Source: an uncultured Pseudomonadota bacterium (GTDB lineage: Bacteria > Pseudomonadota > Alphaproteobacteria > Rs-D84). Taken from it: DNA of 64,000 bases. The notes under the pieces were generated by a model. That model saw only the letters and a program-made list of their open reading frames with translations. It was not told the origin of the DNA and did no database searches. A program made the position numbers and the translations under genes. Positions 42,236 to 49,979 of this stretch are shown in pieces. Numbering within the stretch: position 1 is the stretch's first letter; every line of letters begins with the position of its first letter. The stretch covers positions 62,001-126,000 of the forward strand of contig CASETE010000006.1 in NCBI GenBank assembly GCA_949290785.1. Direction: 5' to 3'.

Positions 42236-43165
42236 ATGTTCCGTAAAATTTTAATTGTCGCAATGTTTGCAACCGCTGCGGGTTATTGCTTTGCTGCGGA
42301 TATGGTTCCACCACAGGTCGTTACGTCAGAGGTGTTTTATACCCAACAAAATGATAGCGAAGAAAATAACGTTGCGGTTCAAGAACAGGTCGTCGCTCAG
42401 GAGGTTGTTCCAGCAACAGTGCCTGTTTGGCCAATTGCTGGTTCTGATGCAGACGTGGAAATTGCTTGTGACGACGGTATGTGTTCGCAATCTAAAAAGT
42501 CTGATAATATTCGCGTTGTTTCAAAAATAGGCGCGGATTTAGTGGTTGAAAATAATTTTAATTTAGGCGCGACAGATGGCGATTTTAACGGTTGGTCTGG
42601 CGGTGCAAATATGTTACATGGAACACAAATTCCTGTCGGTTTTGATGACGAGTGTAATAATGGCTCTGAAATGCCGTTGTTGCATCGTGAAATGCTAGAA
42701 GACGATGGCGGGGCTGTTTTGACTGTGTCTCGTAGCGGTAGAAAAAACTGTGGAAATTATACCGATGATTATCAGGCGTTTGCTGTAAAAATGGGGATGA
42801 CAGAAACGGAAATAGCCGACGTTAATGAAAGTTCAACTTCTGAAACGACAGAGACAGAAATTTCTGTTGATATTTCTGCCGATGCAGAAGCGCCAGTTAA
42901 CGTGTCGGATCAGGTTCGGTCTTGGGTGGTCGCCAGCGGTCAAACGTTGAGAGAGGTTTTACAAGATTGGTGTAATAAAGAAGGTTGGGATTTAGTATGG
43001 GCAACGTCTCGTGAATATCCGATAGAGGCCAGTGCGGTCTTTAAGGGACGTTTCGTTGATGTTGCTTCTGCGTTGGTAAGAAATTTTGCAAGAGCTACCC
43101 CAATACCATATGCGAAGTTTTATAAGGGTAATAGGGTACTTGTAATTTCTACTTCAGAAGAGTAG
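42236..43165 (+). CDS. Type IVb pilus TcpQ/PilL-like protein
   Basis: A 309-residue exported protein with signal MFRKILIVAMFATAAGYCFA. After a low-complexity acidic region, the C-terminal domain (about residues 222-305) reads VVASGQTLREVLQDWCNKEGWDLVWATSREYPIEASAVFKGRF, which is the TcpQ/PilL_C (STN-like) pattern of proteins that stabilise the outer-membrane secretin of type IVb pili. I chose the ATG at 42236 with a GGAAAGGAAG Shine-Dalgarno, not the upstream in-frame ATG. The secretin gene follows. Confidence 0.82.
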   Translation: MFRKILIVAMFATAAGYCFAADMVPPQVVTSEVFYTQQNDSEENNVAVQEQVVAQEVVPATVPVWPIAGSDADVEIACDDGMCSQSKKSDNIRVVSKIGADLVVENNFNLGATDGDFNGWSGGANMLHGTQIPVGFDDECNNGSEMPLLHREMLEDDGGAVLTVSRSGRKNCGNYTDDYQAFAVKMGMTETEIADVNESSTSETTETEISVDISADAEAPVNVSDQVRSWVVASGQTLREVLQDWCNKEGWDLVWATSREYPIEASAVFKGRFVDVASALVRNFARATPIPYAKFYKGNRVLVISTSEE

Positions 43166-43202
43166 GCGGTGTATGTCTTGTTTTTGCCAGAGGAGATGAT
43201 AA

Positions 43203-44831
43203 ATGATCAAGCCAATAAAATTTTTGATAGTTTGCGGAGCGTTGTGCACAATATTTACGGGGTGCGCAAAAGAAGAATCTGCAAAAGTTGCCGCATCTGT
43301 TGATCAAGATTTTATAAATGCATATGATGCTTTTGAAATGGCAAAAAATCCGCGCGCCAAAGTTGAAAGCGGCGATACTGTGTCTATGTCCGAAGGCGTT
43401 TGGTTGGGGGCATCGTCAACGATTTTAGAACACAGAAATAATTTACCTTCACAGTTTGAAACGGATACAGGTATTACAATTTTATTAAATGAACCCGTAA
43501 GCTTGCAGGTTTTGGCAAACGATATAACTTCAATTACAGGCATACCAGTTAAAATAGACAGTCAAGTTAATTCAGAAAAATTAAAGAAAACTATAAACGT
43601 TGCTTATACAGGAAAACTATCTGGGTTATTGTCTCAGATTGCGACAGATTTGGACTTGTTATGGTATTATAATAAAACGTCAATCGTTTTTTATGAAACA
43701 GAAACAAAAACGTTTACTTTATATGCTTTGGGAACGGATGTGTCGTATCAAACTGCCGTAGAAACCGACGACGGTAATCAAGTATCTTTGGAATCTACTT
43801 TAAAAGAGTGGGACGAAGTAGAAAGTGCAATATCTGCAATTGTTGGCGATGTTGATAACGCTAAATTTACTGTTTCTCGCAGTTTGGGAACTATTACTGT
43901 AACCGCGCCTCCGTCCATATTAAATAGAGTAGGGGAATATATCGCACGACAGAATAAACGTTTATCACAACTAGTTACAATTGATGTCAAAGTGTTACAA
44001 GTTTCTATATCAAACGATTCGGCTTTTGGTTTGAATTTAGCAGCTGCGATAAATTCTGCATCTGGTTTGAATATCGTCGCAAACCCAAAGAATAACTTGG
44101 CTACGACAGAAGCAAATGCCATGAATATCGCGGTTTTGTCTAATACAGTATCCGCGTTAACAGGGGCGACGCACCAAGAAAATGGTACAGAAGTTTCAGG
44201 TGCTTATACCCAAGATCAAATACAAAATGGGTCTTTATCTGGCGTTGCAGGAAGTAATGCCTTGATAGAAGCACTTGCAAAACAAGGAAAGGTATCCTTG
44301 GTTACCAACGTCGGCGTTACTACTCGTAACAATCGCGTTGCGCCAGTAAACAACACAAAAACAACGGGTTACATCAAAAGGTTTGAGTCTAGAAACTTCA
44401 CAACAGTAGAGTCAAGTACCGTTGATCAAGACGATTTGGAAACAGGTTTTTCAATGCAGTTGTTGCCAAATGTCTTGGAAAATGGTAAAATACTTTTGCT
44501 GTTCAGAATGTCTGTTCGTGAATTGTTGAAAATGTCAACGCAAACGATCGGCGAAGTTACTTTGCAGTTGCCAGAAGTTGAGGAACGTAGTTTCATGCAA
44601 GAAGTTATTATGGAATCTGGGCAAATGCTGGTCGTATCAGGGTTTGAAAAACAGACAAATAATGATACGCGTTATGGGTTGGGCGATCCTGACTTTATGG
44701 CTTTGTCTGGTTCGCGCGAAACGTCGGCAACACGTGATGTGCTGGTGGTTATTTTAACGCCACAGGTATTAATCAGTCCGATGGATGTAGAACGTAGCAT
44801 ACAACAGCATTGGGGGGCGCCTTTAAATTAA
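43203..44831 (+). CDS. Type IVb pilus secretin lipoprotein (PilN/BfpB-like)
   Basis: A 542-residue lipoprotein (FTGC, Cys21). The N-terminal part has an STN/N0-like domain (LNEPVSLQVLANDITSITGI), a second domain with GTITVTAPPSILNRVGEYI, and the secretin core from about residue 260: TIDVKVLQVSISNDSAFGLNL through to LLPNVLENGKILLLFRMSVRELL, QLPEVEERSFMQEVIMESGQMLVVSGFE and VVILTPQVLIS. Lipidated secretins of this size are typical of type IVb pili (R64 PilN, EPEC BfpB). Together with the TcpQ-like protein it forms the outer-membrane pore; the ATPase, inner-membrane and peptidase genes lie elsewhere. Confidence 0.88.
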   Translation: MIKPIKFLIVCGALCTIFTGCAKEESAKVAASVDQDFINAYDAFEMAKNPRAKVESGDTVSMSEGVWLGASSTILEHRNNLPSQFETDTGITILLNEPVSLQVLANDITSITGIPVKIDSQVNSEKLKKTINVAYTGKLSGLLSQIATDLDLLWYYNKTSIVFYETETKTFTLYALGTDVSYQTAVETDDGNQVSLESTLKEWDEVESAISAIVGDVDNAKFTVSRSLGTITVTAPPSILNRVGEYIARQNKRLSQLVTIDVKVLQVSISNDSAFGLNLAAAINSASGLNIVANPKNNLATTEANAMNIAVLSNTVSALTGATHQENGTEVSGAYTQDQIQNGSLSGVAGSNALIEALAKQGKVSLVTNVGVTTRNNRVAPVNNTKTTGYIKRFESRNFTTVESSTVDQDDLETGFSMQLLPNVLENGKILLLFRMSVRELLKMSTQTIGEVTLQLPEVEERSFMQEVIMESGQMLVVSGFEKQTNNDTRYGLGDPDFMALSGSRETSATRDVLVVILTPQVLISPMDVERSIQQHWGAPLN

Positions 44832-44859
44832 AGGTTTCTTTACGGGATAGTGTGAGAGA

Positions 44860-45249
44860 ATGAAATATAAAAAAATATATATTTTTACTTTAATCATGGG
44901 ATTGTATGCATTGCCCGTCAATGCAGAACTGGCTTCACAAGGGTATGTCGATTCCATTGTGGATGCGGTCAAAAATATTCAATCAGATTGGAATCAAAGC
45001 GATTCGTCGGCCCCCGATTATATTAAAAATAAACCGGTTATACCTGATATAAGCAATTTAGAGAACGTTGAAAACAAATTAACCAGCTTAGAAGCCGTAT
45101 CAAACGCGCAGCAATACTATAATGCACAAACCGTTAAAAATGCGTTGGATACTAAACTGGATAAATCTGACCCAGCATTAGATTCTATCCCGATGACCAT
45201 GCCAGCAGGTAGCGCGCCAGATGGGCGGGCGTTTATCTGGATTAATTAA
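44860..45249 (+). CDS. Small exported protein with tail-fibre-like motif
   Basis: A 129-residue exported protein with signal MKYKKIYIFTLIMGLYALPVNA. The mature part starts ELASQGYVDSIVDAVKN, then DWNQSDSSAPDYIKNKP, a motif I know from phage tail-fibre and adhesin repeats (often written DWNxTDxxSxxYIKNKP), then a short coiled-coil-like stretch. It follows the secretin gene by 28 bases with GAGAG before the ATG, so it may be a pilus-associated or surface adhesin. The family is otherwise unknown to me. Confidence 0.6.
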   Translation: MKYKKIYIFTLIMGLYALPVNAELASQGYVDSIVDAVKNIQSDWNQSDSSAPDYIKNKPVIPDISNLENVENKLTSLEAVSNAQQYYNAQTVKNALDTKLDKSDPALDSIPMTMPAGSAPDGRAFIWIN

Positions 45250-45270
45250 TTTATAACTGTGGGGGTTATA

Positions 45271-45300
45271 AAAAAGGTCGCATTATTATGCGACTTTTTT
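45271..45300. terminator. Bidirectional terminator between the pilus genes and rpsT
   Basis: GTCGCAT (45277-45283) and ATGCGAC (45288-45294) form the stem, with an A-run before and a T-run after, between two convergent genes. Confidence 0.92.
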
Positions 45301-45314
45301 AGAATATTTAGTTT

Positions 45315-45572
45315 TTACATAGCTGCAATTTTTTTCGTTAAACGCGATATTTTACGTGCAGCACGTTTCTTTGGCATAATTTTGCCCGCAGATTTCATTA
45401 TTTTGCTTTCCGCTGCGCGTGTTGCGCTGACTGCAGTTGCTTTATCGCCAGATGCGATTGCAGACAAAGCTTTTTTAGTTGCCGTTTTAACCGCGCTACG
45501 ACGCGATGTGTTTATAGCATTCTTTTTTGCTGTTACTAAAATTCTTTTTTTTGATGACTTGTGATTTGCCAC
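45315..45572 (-). CDS. rpsT: 30S ribosomal protein S20
   Basis: An 85-residue basic protein starting MANHKSSKKRILVTAKKNAINTSRRSAVKTATKKA, diagnostic for bS20, which binds 16S rRNA early in 30S assembly. The start codon is GTG at 45572, preceded by AAGGAAA. E. coli rpsT also uses a non-AUG start (UUG), linked to autogenous control; whether the GTG has that role here is inference. Confidence 0.97.
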   Translation of the reverse strand: MANHKSSKKRILVTAKKNAINTSRRSAVKTATKKALSAIASGDKATAVSATRAAESKIMKSAGKIMPKKRAARKISRLTKKIAAM

Positions 45573-45645
45573 TTTATTTTCCTTTTATTTAGTCACGTTT
45601 TCTGATATTTTATAGAAAACAAACATAAAATCAAGGAAAAAGAAA

Positions 45646-46233
45646 ATGATTTACGTATTAGCAATTATTTTAGCATACCTGTTAGGTTCTATACCAATGG
45701 GATTATTACTGACGAAATTTATGGGTAAGGGGGATTTGCGCAAGGTTGGCAGCGGAAACATCGGGGCGACAAATGTTATGCGCGTAGGCGGATTGCGAAT
45801 GGCGGCATTGACTTGGGTGTTGGATATGTTAAAGGCTGTTGCTGCAGTGTTGTTCGGTGCCTATGTTGGAGGAGATGTTTTTGCTATTTGGTGTGGTTTT
45901 GTTGCGGTTTTAGGTCATTGTTATCCTGTGTGGTTGAAATTTCATGGAGGCAAGGGTATATCTTCTATGTTTGGCGTGCTGTTGGCTGTTAATCCATTAT
46001 TGTTCGTCGTTTGCGGTATAGAGTGGTTAATAGTGGCATTGACCACGGGGTATTCTTCTTTGGGCGCCGTTGTGGCTTTTTGCGTGATGCCTGTATTAGG
46101 TTTTGTTATGGGGTGGCAATTTGGATTGCCGTTGCTGGCAATCGCATTGTTATGTTTATGGCGCCATCACGAGAATATTGGACGATTGGTCGGTGGAACA
46201 GAAACAAAAATTGAGTGGAAGTGGAAAAAGTAA
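45646..46233 (+). CDS. plsY: Glycerol-3-phosphate acyltransferase PlsY
   Basis: A 195-residue inner-membrane enzyme transferring acyl from acyl-phosphate to glycerol-3-phosphate, the first step of phospholipid synthesis. Motifs are LGSIPMGLLLTKFMGKGDLRKVGSGNIGATNVMRVGG, then HCYPVWLKFHGGKGISSMFG, and the C-terminal RHHENIGRLVGGTE. About five helices are visible. AAGGAAA precedes the ATG. It is divergent from rpsT and has its own terminator. Confidence 0.96.
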   Translation: MIYVLAIILAYLLGSIPMGLLLTKFMGKGDLRKVGSGNIGATNVMRVGGLRMAALTWVLDMLKAVAAVLFGAYVGGDVFAIWCGFVAVLGHCYPVWLKFHGGKGISSMFGVLLAVNPLLFVVCGIEWLIVALTTGYSSLGAVVAFCVMPVLGFVMGWQFGLPLLAIALLCLWRHHENIGRLVGGTETKIEWKWKK

Positions 46234-46237
46234 AATC

Positions 46238-46264
46238 AAACCGCACAATAATTGGTGCGGTTTT
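46238..46264 (+). terminator. Intrinsic terminator after plsY
   Basis: AAACCGCAC (46238-46246) and GTGCGGTTT (46255-46263) flank an eight-base loop, followed by T. Confidence 0.88.
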
Positions 46265-46341
46265 ATGATATAAACATAGTTTATCTTTATTTTTTTCTCG
46301 TTTTGTGATATAATTACTTTGATTAAAGAGGAAAGAGAATT

Positions 46342-47175
46342 ATGAAAAAGTTTGTTTTTTCACTTATCGCGTTTTTTGCTTGTTTGCCGGCAATGGCGGT
46401 TCCTGCTGATACACAATCAAGGCGTTCTATGAATTCTCAAATGGTTATGACCGCGCCGCGTGCGACTGCTTCTACTAATCAGATAAGCGCTATGGCGGCG
46501 GCAAATTCTGGTAATGCAAATGTCGAATCGGCTGTGCGCGTTGATATAGATGCGAAACCGGCAAATACTGTTGATTTGCGCGAAAAAGAAAAGGCGGCAT
46601 GTATAAATAACAATATCGGCGTCGGAAACACTTTTGTTTGGGCGTCGCGGTATAGCAATTCAAATAACTATGCTTCTATGGTAGAAGATACACAGAACCC
46701 AGAAGACAACATTTGCTTCGTTAAGGTAGAACTACGTTCTGATGACCCGAAAATAAGTGTGTCTGATATACCAAGTCAATATTTTGAAATGGGACGTGAT
46801 ATAACTTGTGGTTCTTGGGCAGATGAAGAGAATTTGCGGCAACGAATCTTGGATGCTAAGAAAACCGCGCGTACATGGGCAACTGTTGGCGGCGTTGTCG
46901 GTGGCGCAGGTATCGGCGTTGGTTCAATGGAATTATTTGGAAATCGTTTAATAGGCGGCAGTGTTGAAGGTCAGAAAAACACAAATTTGTCAGCAGAAGA
47001 TAGAATGCGTTCTCAATTGCTTGTGTTAAAACAAGAAAATAAACAAGAATTTGATAAATTTAAGCAGGCGCTGCAAACATTGAAGACAGAATGTGAAAAA
47101 AATATTTGGAATGGGACAGAGAAACCTGCTGAGTGCAGTCAATATAATTATGAATATTTACTGGGGGTTAATTAA
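46342..47175 (+). CDS. Lineage-specific exported protein with Gly-rich hydrophobic segment
   Basis: A 277-residue exported protein, not recognised. It has a signal peptide (MKKFVFSLIAFFACLPAMA), a Ser/Ala/Asn-rich region, a domain with four Cys (AACINNNIGVG, ICFVKVEL, ITCGSWADEE) and a Gly-rich hydrophobic stretch VGGVVGGAGIGVGSMELFG (about residues 185-204). The C-terminal part is helical and ends with two more Cys. The hydrophobic stretch may insert in a membrane. Layout resembles the protein at 49980-51251. It has an extended -10 TGATATAAT (46306-46314) and AAAGAGGAAAG Shine-Dalgarno. Confidence 0.65.
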   Translation: MKKFVFSLIAFFACLPAMAVPADTQSRRSMNSQMVMTAPRATASTNQISAMAAANSGNANVESAVRVDIDAKPANTVDLREKEKAACINNNIGVGNTFVWASRYSNSNNYASMVEDTQNPEDNICFVKVELRSDDPKISVSDIPSQYFEMGRDITCGSWADEENLRQRILDAKKTARTWATVGGVVGGAGIGVGSMELFGNRLIGGSVEGQKNTNLSAEDRMRSQLLVLKQENKQEFDKFKQALQTLKTECEKNIWNGTEKPAECSQYNYEYLLGVN

Positions 47176-47177
47176 TT

Positions 47178-47197
47178 AAAGCCCTGTAAAGGGCTTT
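47178..47197 (+). terminator. Terminator before dprA
   Basis: AAAGCCCT and AGGGCTTT form an eight-base stem around GTAA, two bases after the preceding stop; the downstream T-run is short. Confidence 0.8.
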
Positions 47198-47253
47198 AAT
47201 TATAAATAAAAATACTTCTTTTATTAATTGTAAGATATTTTTATAGTGTCTGT

Positions 47254-48276
47254 ATGTCAGATTTATTTCATAAATTATTGCTATTACGTACACCGGGAAT
47301 CGGGCCCGTTAAGTATAATGAACTGATTCGCAAATTTGGTTGCGCAGAAGCCGCGGCAAAAACCATAACGGACAACGATTCGGTTCGTGAATCGGTTCTG
47401 CATGAAATGGAACAAGCACATAATAAAAATATATATTATATAAGTGATGAAGATGAAAAATATCCGGCAAGGTTAAAAAAAATAAAAAATCATCCACCGA
47501 TTATAAGCGTTCGTGGCAATATTGATACTTTGTCTAAACCAGTGGTAAGCATTGTTGGTACGCGCCATGCAACCGTGCATGGTATGAATATGGTTTCTGA
47601 ATTAAGTGGCGCTTTTGCAAATAATGGCTTTGCGGTTGCATCTGGTATGGCAATTGGTACGGACAGTGCGGCACATATTGGGGCTTTACAATCTGCCGGC
47701 GATTCGCAAACAATAGCGGTTGTTGCAGGTGGCGTTGATTATATATGGCCGTTGGAGAACGAATCGCTGTATTGGGATATCGTTTCGCGTGGTGCAGTTA
47801 TAAGTGAAATGCCTGTTGGCTTTGTGCCTGTTGCTACTAATTTTGTTCAGCGCAATCGTTGGGTGGCGGGAATTTGCGAAAAATTAATTCTGGGCGAGGC
47901 GGACTTGAAGTCTGGCAGTATGACAACGGCCCGATTCGGTATTGATTATGATAAAGATATATATGCAATACCGTCTCATCCCACGGATTCTAGGTCTTTG
48001 GGGCCGAATTCATTGATTAAATCGGGGCAGGCAAAGTTATGTATGGGAGTGTCTGACTTTTTTGGTACAGATAAAAAAGACGAAATTAAGAAAAAAAATT
48101 CTGTAAAATTAGAAAAAGAAAATTCTTTATTAGATGCCTTAGGAACAATTCCCGTATCAGAATCTGTATTGGCAGAAATTGTCAAAAAAAATATTTCGGA
48201 AATAAAAAGCGATTTAGTGGTATTGGAATTACAAGGCTTAGTCATAAAAGTTGATGGCGGATATATTCGTGCATAA
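47254..48276 (+). CDS. dprA: DNA-processing protein DprA
   Basis: A 340-residue protein that loads RecA on incoming single-stranded DNA during transformation. It has an N-terminal helix-hairpin-helix (LLRTPGIGPVKYNELIRKFG), the Rossmann-like DprA domain with VSIVGTRHATVHG, VASGMAIGTDSAAHIGAL, TIAVVAGGVDYIWPLEN and RNRWVAGICEKLILGEADLKSGSMTTA, and a winged-helix-like C-terminus. The ATG is seven bases after a TATAGT and lacks a Shine-Dalgarno, so it may be leaderless. DprA with type IV pilus genes makes DNA uptake conceivable. Confidence 0.95.
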   Translation: MSDLFHKLLLLRTPGIGPVKYNELIRKFGCAEAAAKTITDNDSVRESVLHEMEQAHNKNIYYISDEDEKYPARLKKIKNHPPIISVRGNIDTLSKPVVSIVGTRHATVHGMNMVSELSGAFANNGFAVASGMAIGTDSAAHIGALQSAGDSQTIAVVAGGVDYIWPLENESLYWDIVSRGAVISEMPVGFVPVATNFVQRNRWVAGICEKLILGEADLKSGSMTTARFGIDYDKDIYAIPSHPTDSRSLGPNSLIKSGQAKLCMGVSDFFGTDKKDEIKKKNSVKLEKENSLLDALGTIPVSESVLAEIVKKNISEIKSDLVVLELQGLVIKVDGGYIRA

Positions 48277-48285
48277 GATTTTTTG

Positions 48286-48306
48286 TGTATATACAGTGTA
48301 TATACA
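48286..48306. repeat. Two tandem perfect palindromes TGTATATACA
   Basis: TGTATATACA occurs at 48286-48295 and again at 48297-48306, giving an 11-base period close to one helical turn. Each copy is a perfect 10-base palindrome. This is a plausible pair of operator half-turns for a dimeric regulator of dnaA, or of transcripts leaving dprA. Confidence 0.7.
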
Positions 48307-48477
48307 AGGCGCAGAAATCTGGCAAAAAAACGAATCGTTGTCAAAAAATAAATATGAAAAAATTGTTTAACAAATGGTTGCAAAGACGAATTAATCATAT
48401 AACTTATTTGATGTATCCAAAACGATTGAGATAACTCAATCACCAAAAGCGAGAGGGGTTTAAAGTAGGGCAAAAAT

Positions 48478-48519
48478 AAATACCGGCATAATATATAAGT
48501 GATATAGGATGCGGTATTT
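48478..48519 (+). promoter_or_regulatory. Stem-loop in the dnaA leader
   Basis: AAATACC plus GCAT on the left (48478-48489, with one bulged G) pairs with ATGC plus GGTATTT on the right (48509-48519), 11 base pairs around a 19-base loop, ending about 70 bases before the dnaA start. It could be an mRNA leader structure. Confidence 0.5.
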
Positions 48520-48587
48520 ATGTGCGGGTGTCTTTTGCACTCTTGCGATGGCAGGAAACTCTTTTAAGGAAGGAAAGGAGAAACGAC

Positions 48588-49874
48588 ATGCAGGTAGCGG
48601 TAAAAAAAACAAAGACTGACTTGGAACAAATCAAGGGGGCCATCGCCGCGAAGTTAGATTCTGCAAGTTATTCTTCTTGGATTGCGCCGTTACAATTTGA
48701 TGTTGTTGATGATGTTTTGGTTTTAACTGCGCAAAATCAATTCTCTGCTGATTTCATCGGCAGTGTTCATTCCGGCGTTTTATCATCTGTTGCATCTGAT
48801 TTTGGTTTAGGAATAAAAATTTGTGTACGTGGTGCCAAATTGCCTGCATCAGTTGCAAACGATAATAACGTTCAATCTTATTCACCTGCAACAGTTGAAC
48901 GTGTTGCAAATGTTTCTGTAAAAACTGCGTTTGATTCGTTTATTGCGTCTGAAGAAAACGCATTTGTTGTATCTGCGTGTAAAAAATTATCGGCAGGTGC
49001 GGTTACGTTTTCGCCTTTGTTTATTTATGGACCTGCGGGTTGCGGTAAGTCTTTGTTGGCGGACTGCATTAATTCTGCTGCGCAGGGGCGTACAATCAAG
49101 ATGTCTGGCGGGCAATTCGTTGCAGAGTTTACACGCAGCCTGCATGATAGAACTGTTTTTGCATTCAAAGATTTCTGCCGTAATTGTGATACTTTTATAT
49201 TGGACGACGTTCAGACATTGTCTGGTAAACGTGCGACATGCGAAGAATTCATTCAATTAATAATTGATTTACGCGCAGCGGGTAAAAACATTGTTTTGAC
49301 ATCTAATGCGGCGCCGAATAATTTGTCTGGTTTTGATCGTCGTATGCAATCTTTATTGGCATCTGGTTTGGTTGCAGATGTTGTTGCGCCGAATGCGAAT
49401 GTAAAGCGTGTTATGTTAATGCGTGCGGGCGTATCATCGGATGTTGCATCTGCTTTGGCGACGCGTATTGCAGGCGACGGTCATTTGGTTGGCGGCGTTG
49501 CCAACAAGATAAAGACGTATTCGGACTTGATGGGTGAAACAGTAACATTGGACATTGCGCAACGTTTATTATCAGATACCTTGCAAAAGGCCAAGACACC
49601 TGTTGCAATGGTTCGTGGGATGTGTGAAAAGTTGGGTGTATCATACGATGCGGTATGTGGCAAGGGTCGCAGTCGCAGTTTGGTATTGGCGCGTCAAATG
49701 ATGATGTCTGTATTAAAAAGCGCGACGGACATGTCTTTGACAGAGATTGGCTATGTATGTGGTGATCGTGATCACGCGACAGTATTGTATGCGATAAATC
49801 AAATTGAAAAATTGAAAAAGACGGATTTAGTATTAGCAGCGCAGATAAATCAAATGATAGAAGAATGCAGATAA
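48588..49874 (+). CDS. dnaA: Chromosomal replication initiator DnaA, compact and divergent
   Basis: A 428-residue DnaA, shorter than the usual 450-500 because linker domain II is small. Domain I (about residues 10-80), Walker A GPAGCGKS (148-155), Walker B ILDDVQ (204-209) and the domain IV signature CGDRDHATV (391-399) are clear. By eye, two ATP-linked arginines are replaced: the box VII Arg finger, normally in RLxSRF, reads RMQSLLASGL (Leu256), and the sensor 2 motif RELEGAL reads GHLVGGV. The start is the ATG at 48588, with AAAGGAG ideally placed; the frame is open further upstream. dnaN is 12 kb away. Confidence 0.92.
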   Translation: MQVAVKKTKTDLEQIKGAIAAKLDSASYSSWIAPLQFDVVDDVLVLTAQNQFSADFIGSVHSGVLSSVASDFGLGIKICVRGAKLPASVANDNNVQSYSPATVERVANVSVKTAFDSFIASEENAFVVSACKKLSAGAVTFSPLFIYGPAGCGKSLLADCINSAAQGRTIKMSGGQFVAEFTRSLHDRTVFAFKDFCRNCDTFILDDVQTLSGKRATCEEFIQLIIDLRAAGKNIVLTSNAAPNNLSGFDRRMQSLLASGLVADVVAPNANVKRVMLMRAGVSSDVASALATRIAGDGHLVGGVANKIKTYSDLMGETVTLDIAQRLLSDTLQKAKTPVAMVRGMCEKLGVSYDAVCGKGRSRSLVLARQMMMSVLKSATDMSLTEIGYVCGDRDHATVLYAINQIEKLKKTDLVLAAQINQMIEECR

Positions 49875-49979
49875 TTGAATTTTGGCAAAAGTTTGGTATT
49901 TAATTATTGGTTCCCCGGTAAAAATATGATAAAATGATATCAAGATATATAAGGTTTTGAATATATTCGGGGGGATATT

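Larger units (their letters stand above)
48277..48587. other. Palindrome-rich gap between dprA and dnaA
   Basis: About 310 bases without a convincing gene. They hold two tandem TGTATATACA palindromes, AACGA-n-TCGTT (48329-48339), TTGTT-n-AACAA (48363-48373), GATTGAG/CTCAATC around ATAA (48424-48441) and a larger stem-loop (48478-48519), then the dnaA Shine-Dalgarno. Such density suggests the dnaA control region, possibly with replication-initiation sites. Exact DnaA boxes (TTATCCACA) are not seen; ATATACACA on the minus strand near 48285-48293 is one mismatch from TTATACACA. Confidence 0.5.

Noticed and set aside
48286-48306. LexA or other named operator at the tandem TGTATATACA
   Set aside because: The alphaproteobacterial LexA site (GTTC-n7-GTTC) is different; no named operator fits, so it is left as an unassigned repeat.
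48522-48587. Upstream in-frame ATG for dnaA adding 22 residues
   Set aside because: The ATG at 48588 has an ideal AAAGGAG, whereas the upstream stretch is not DnaA-like.
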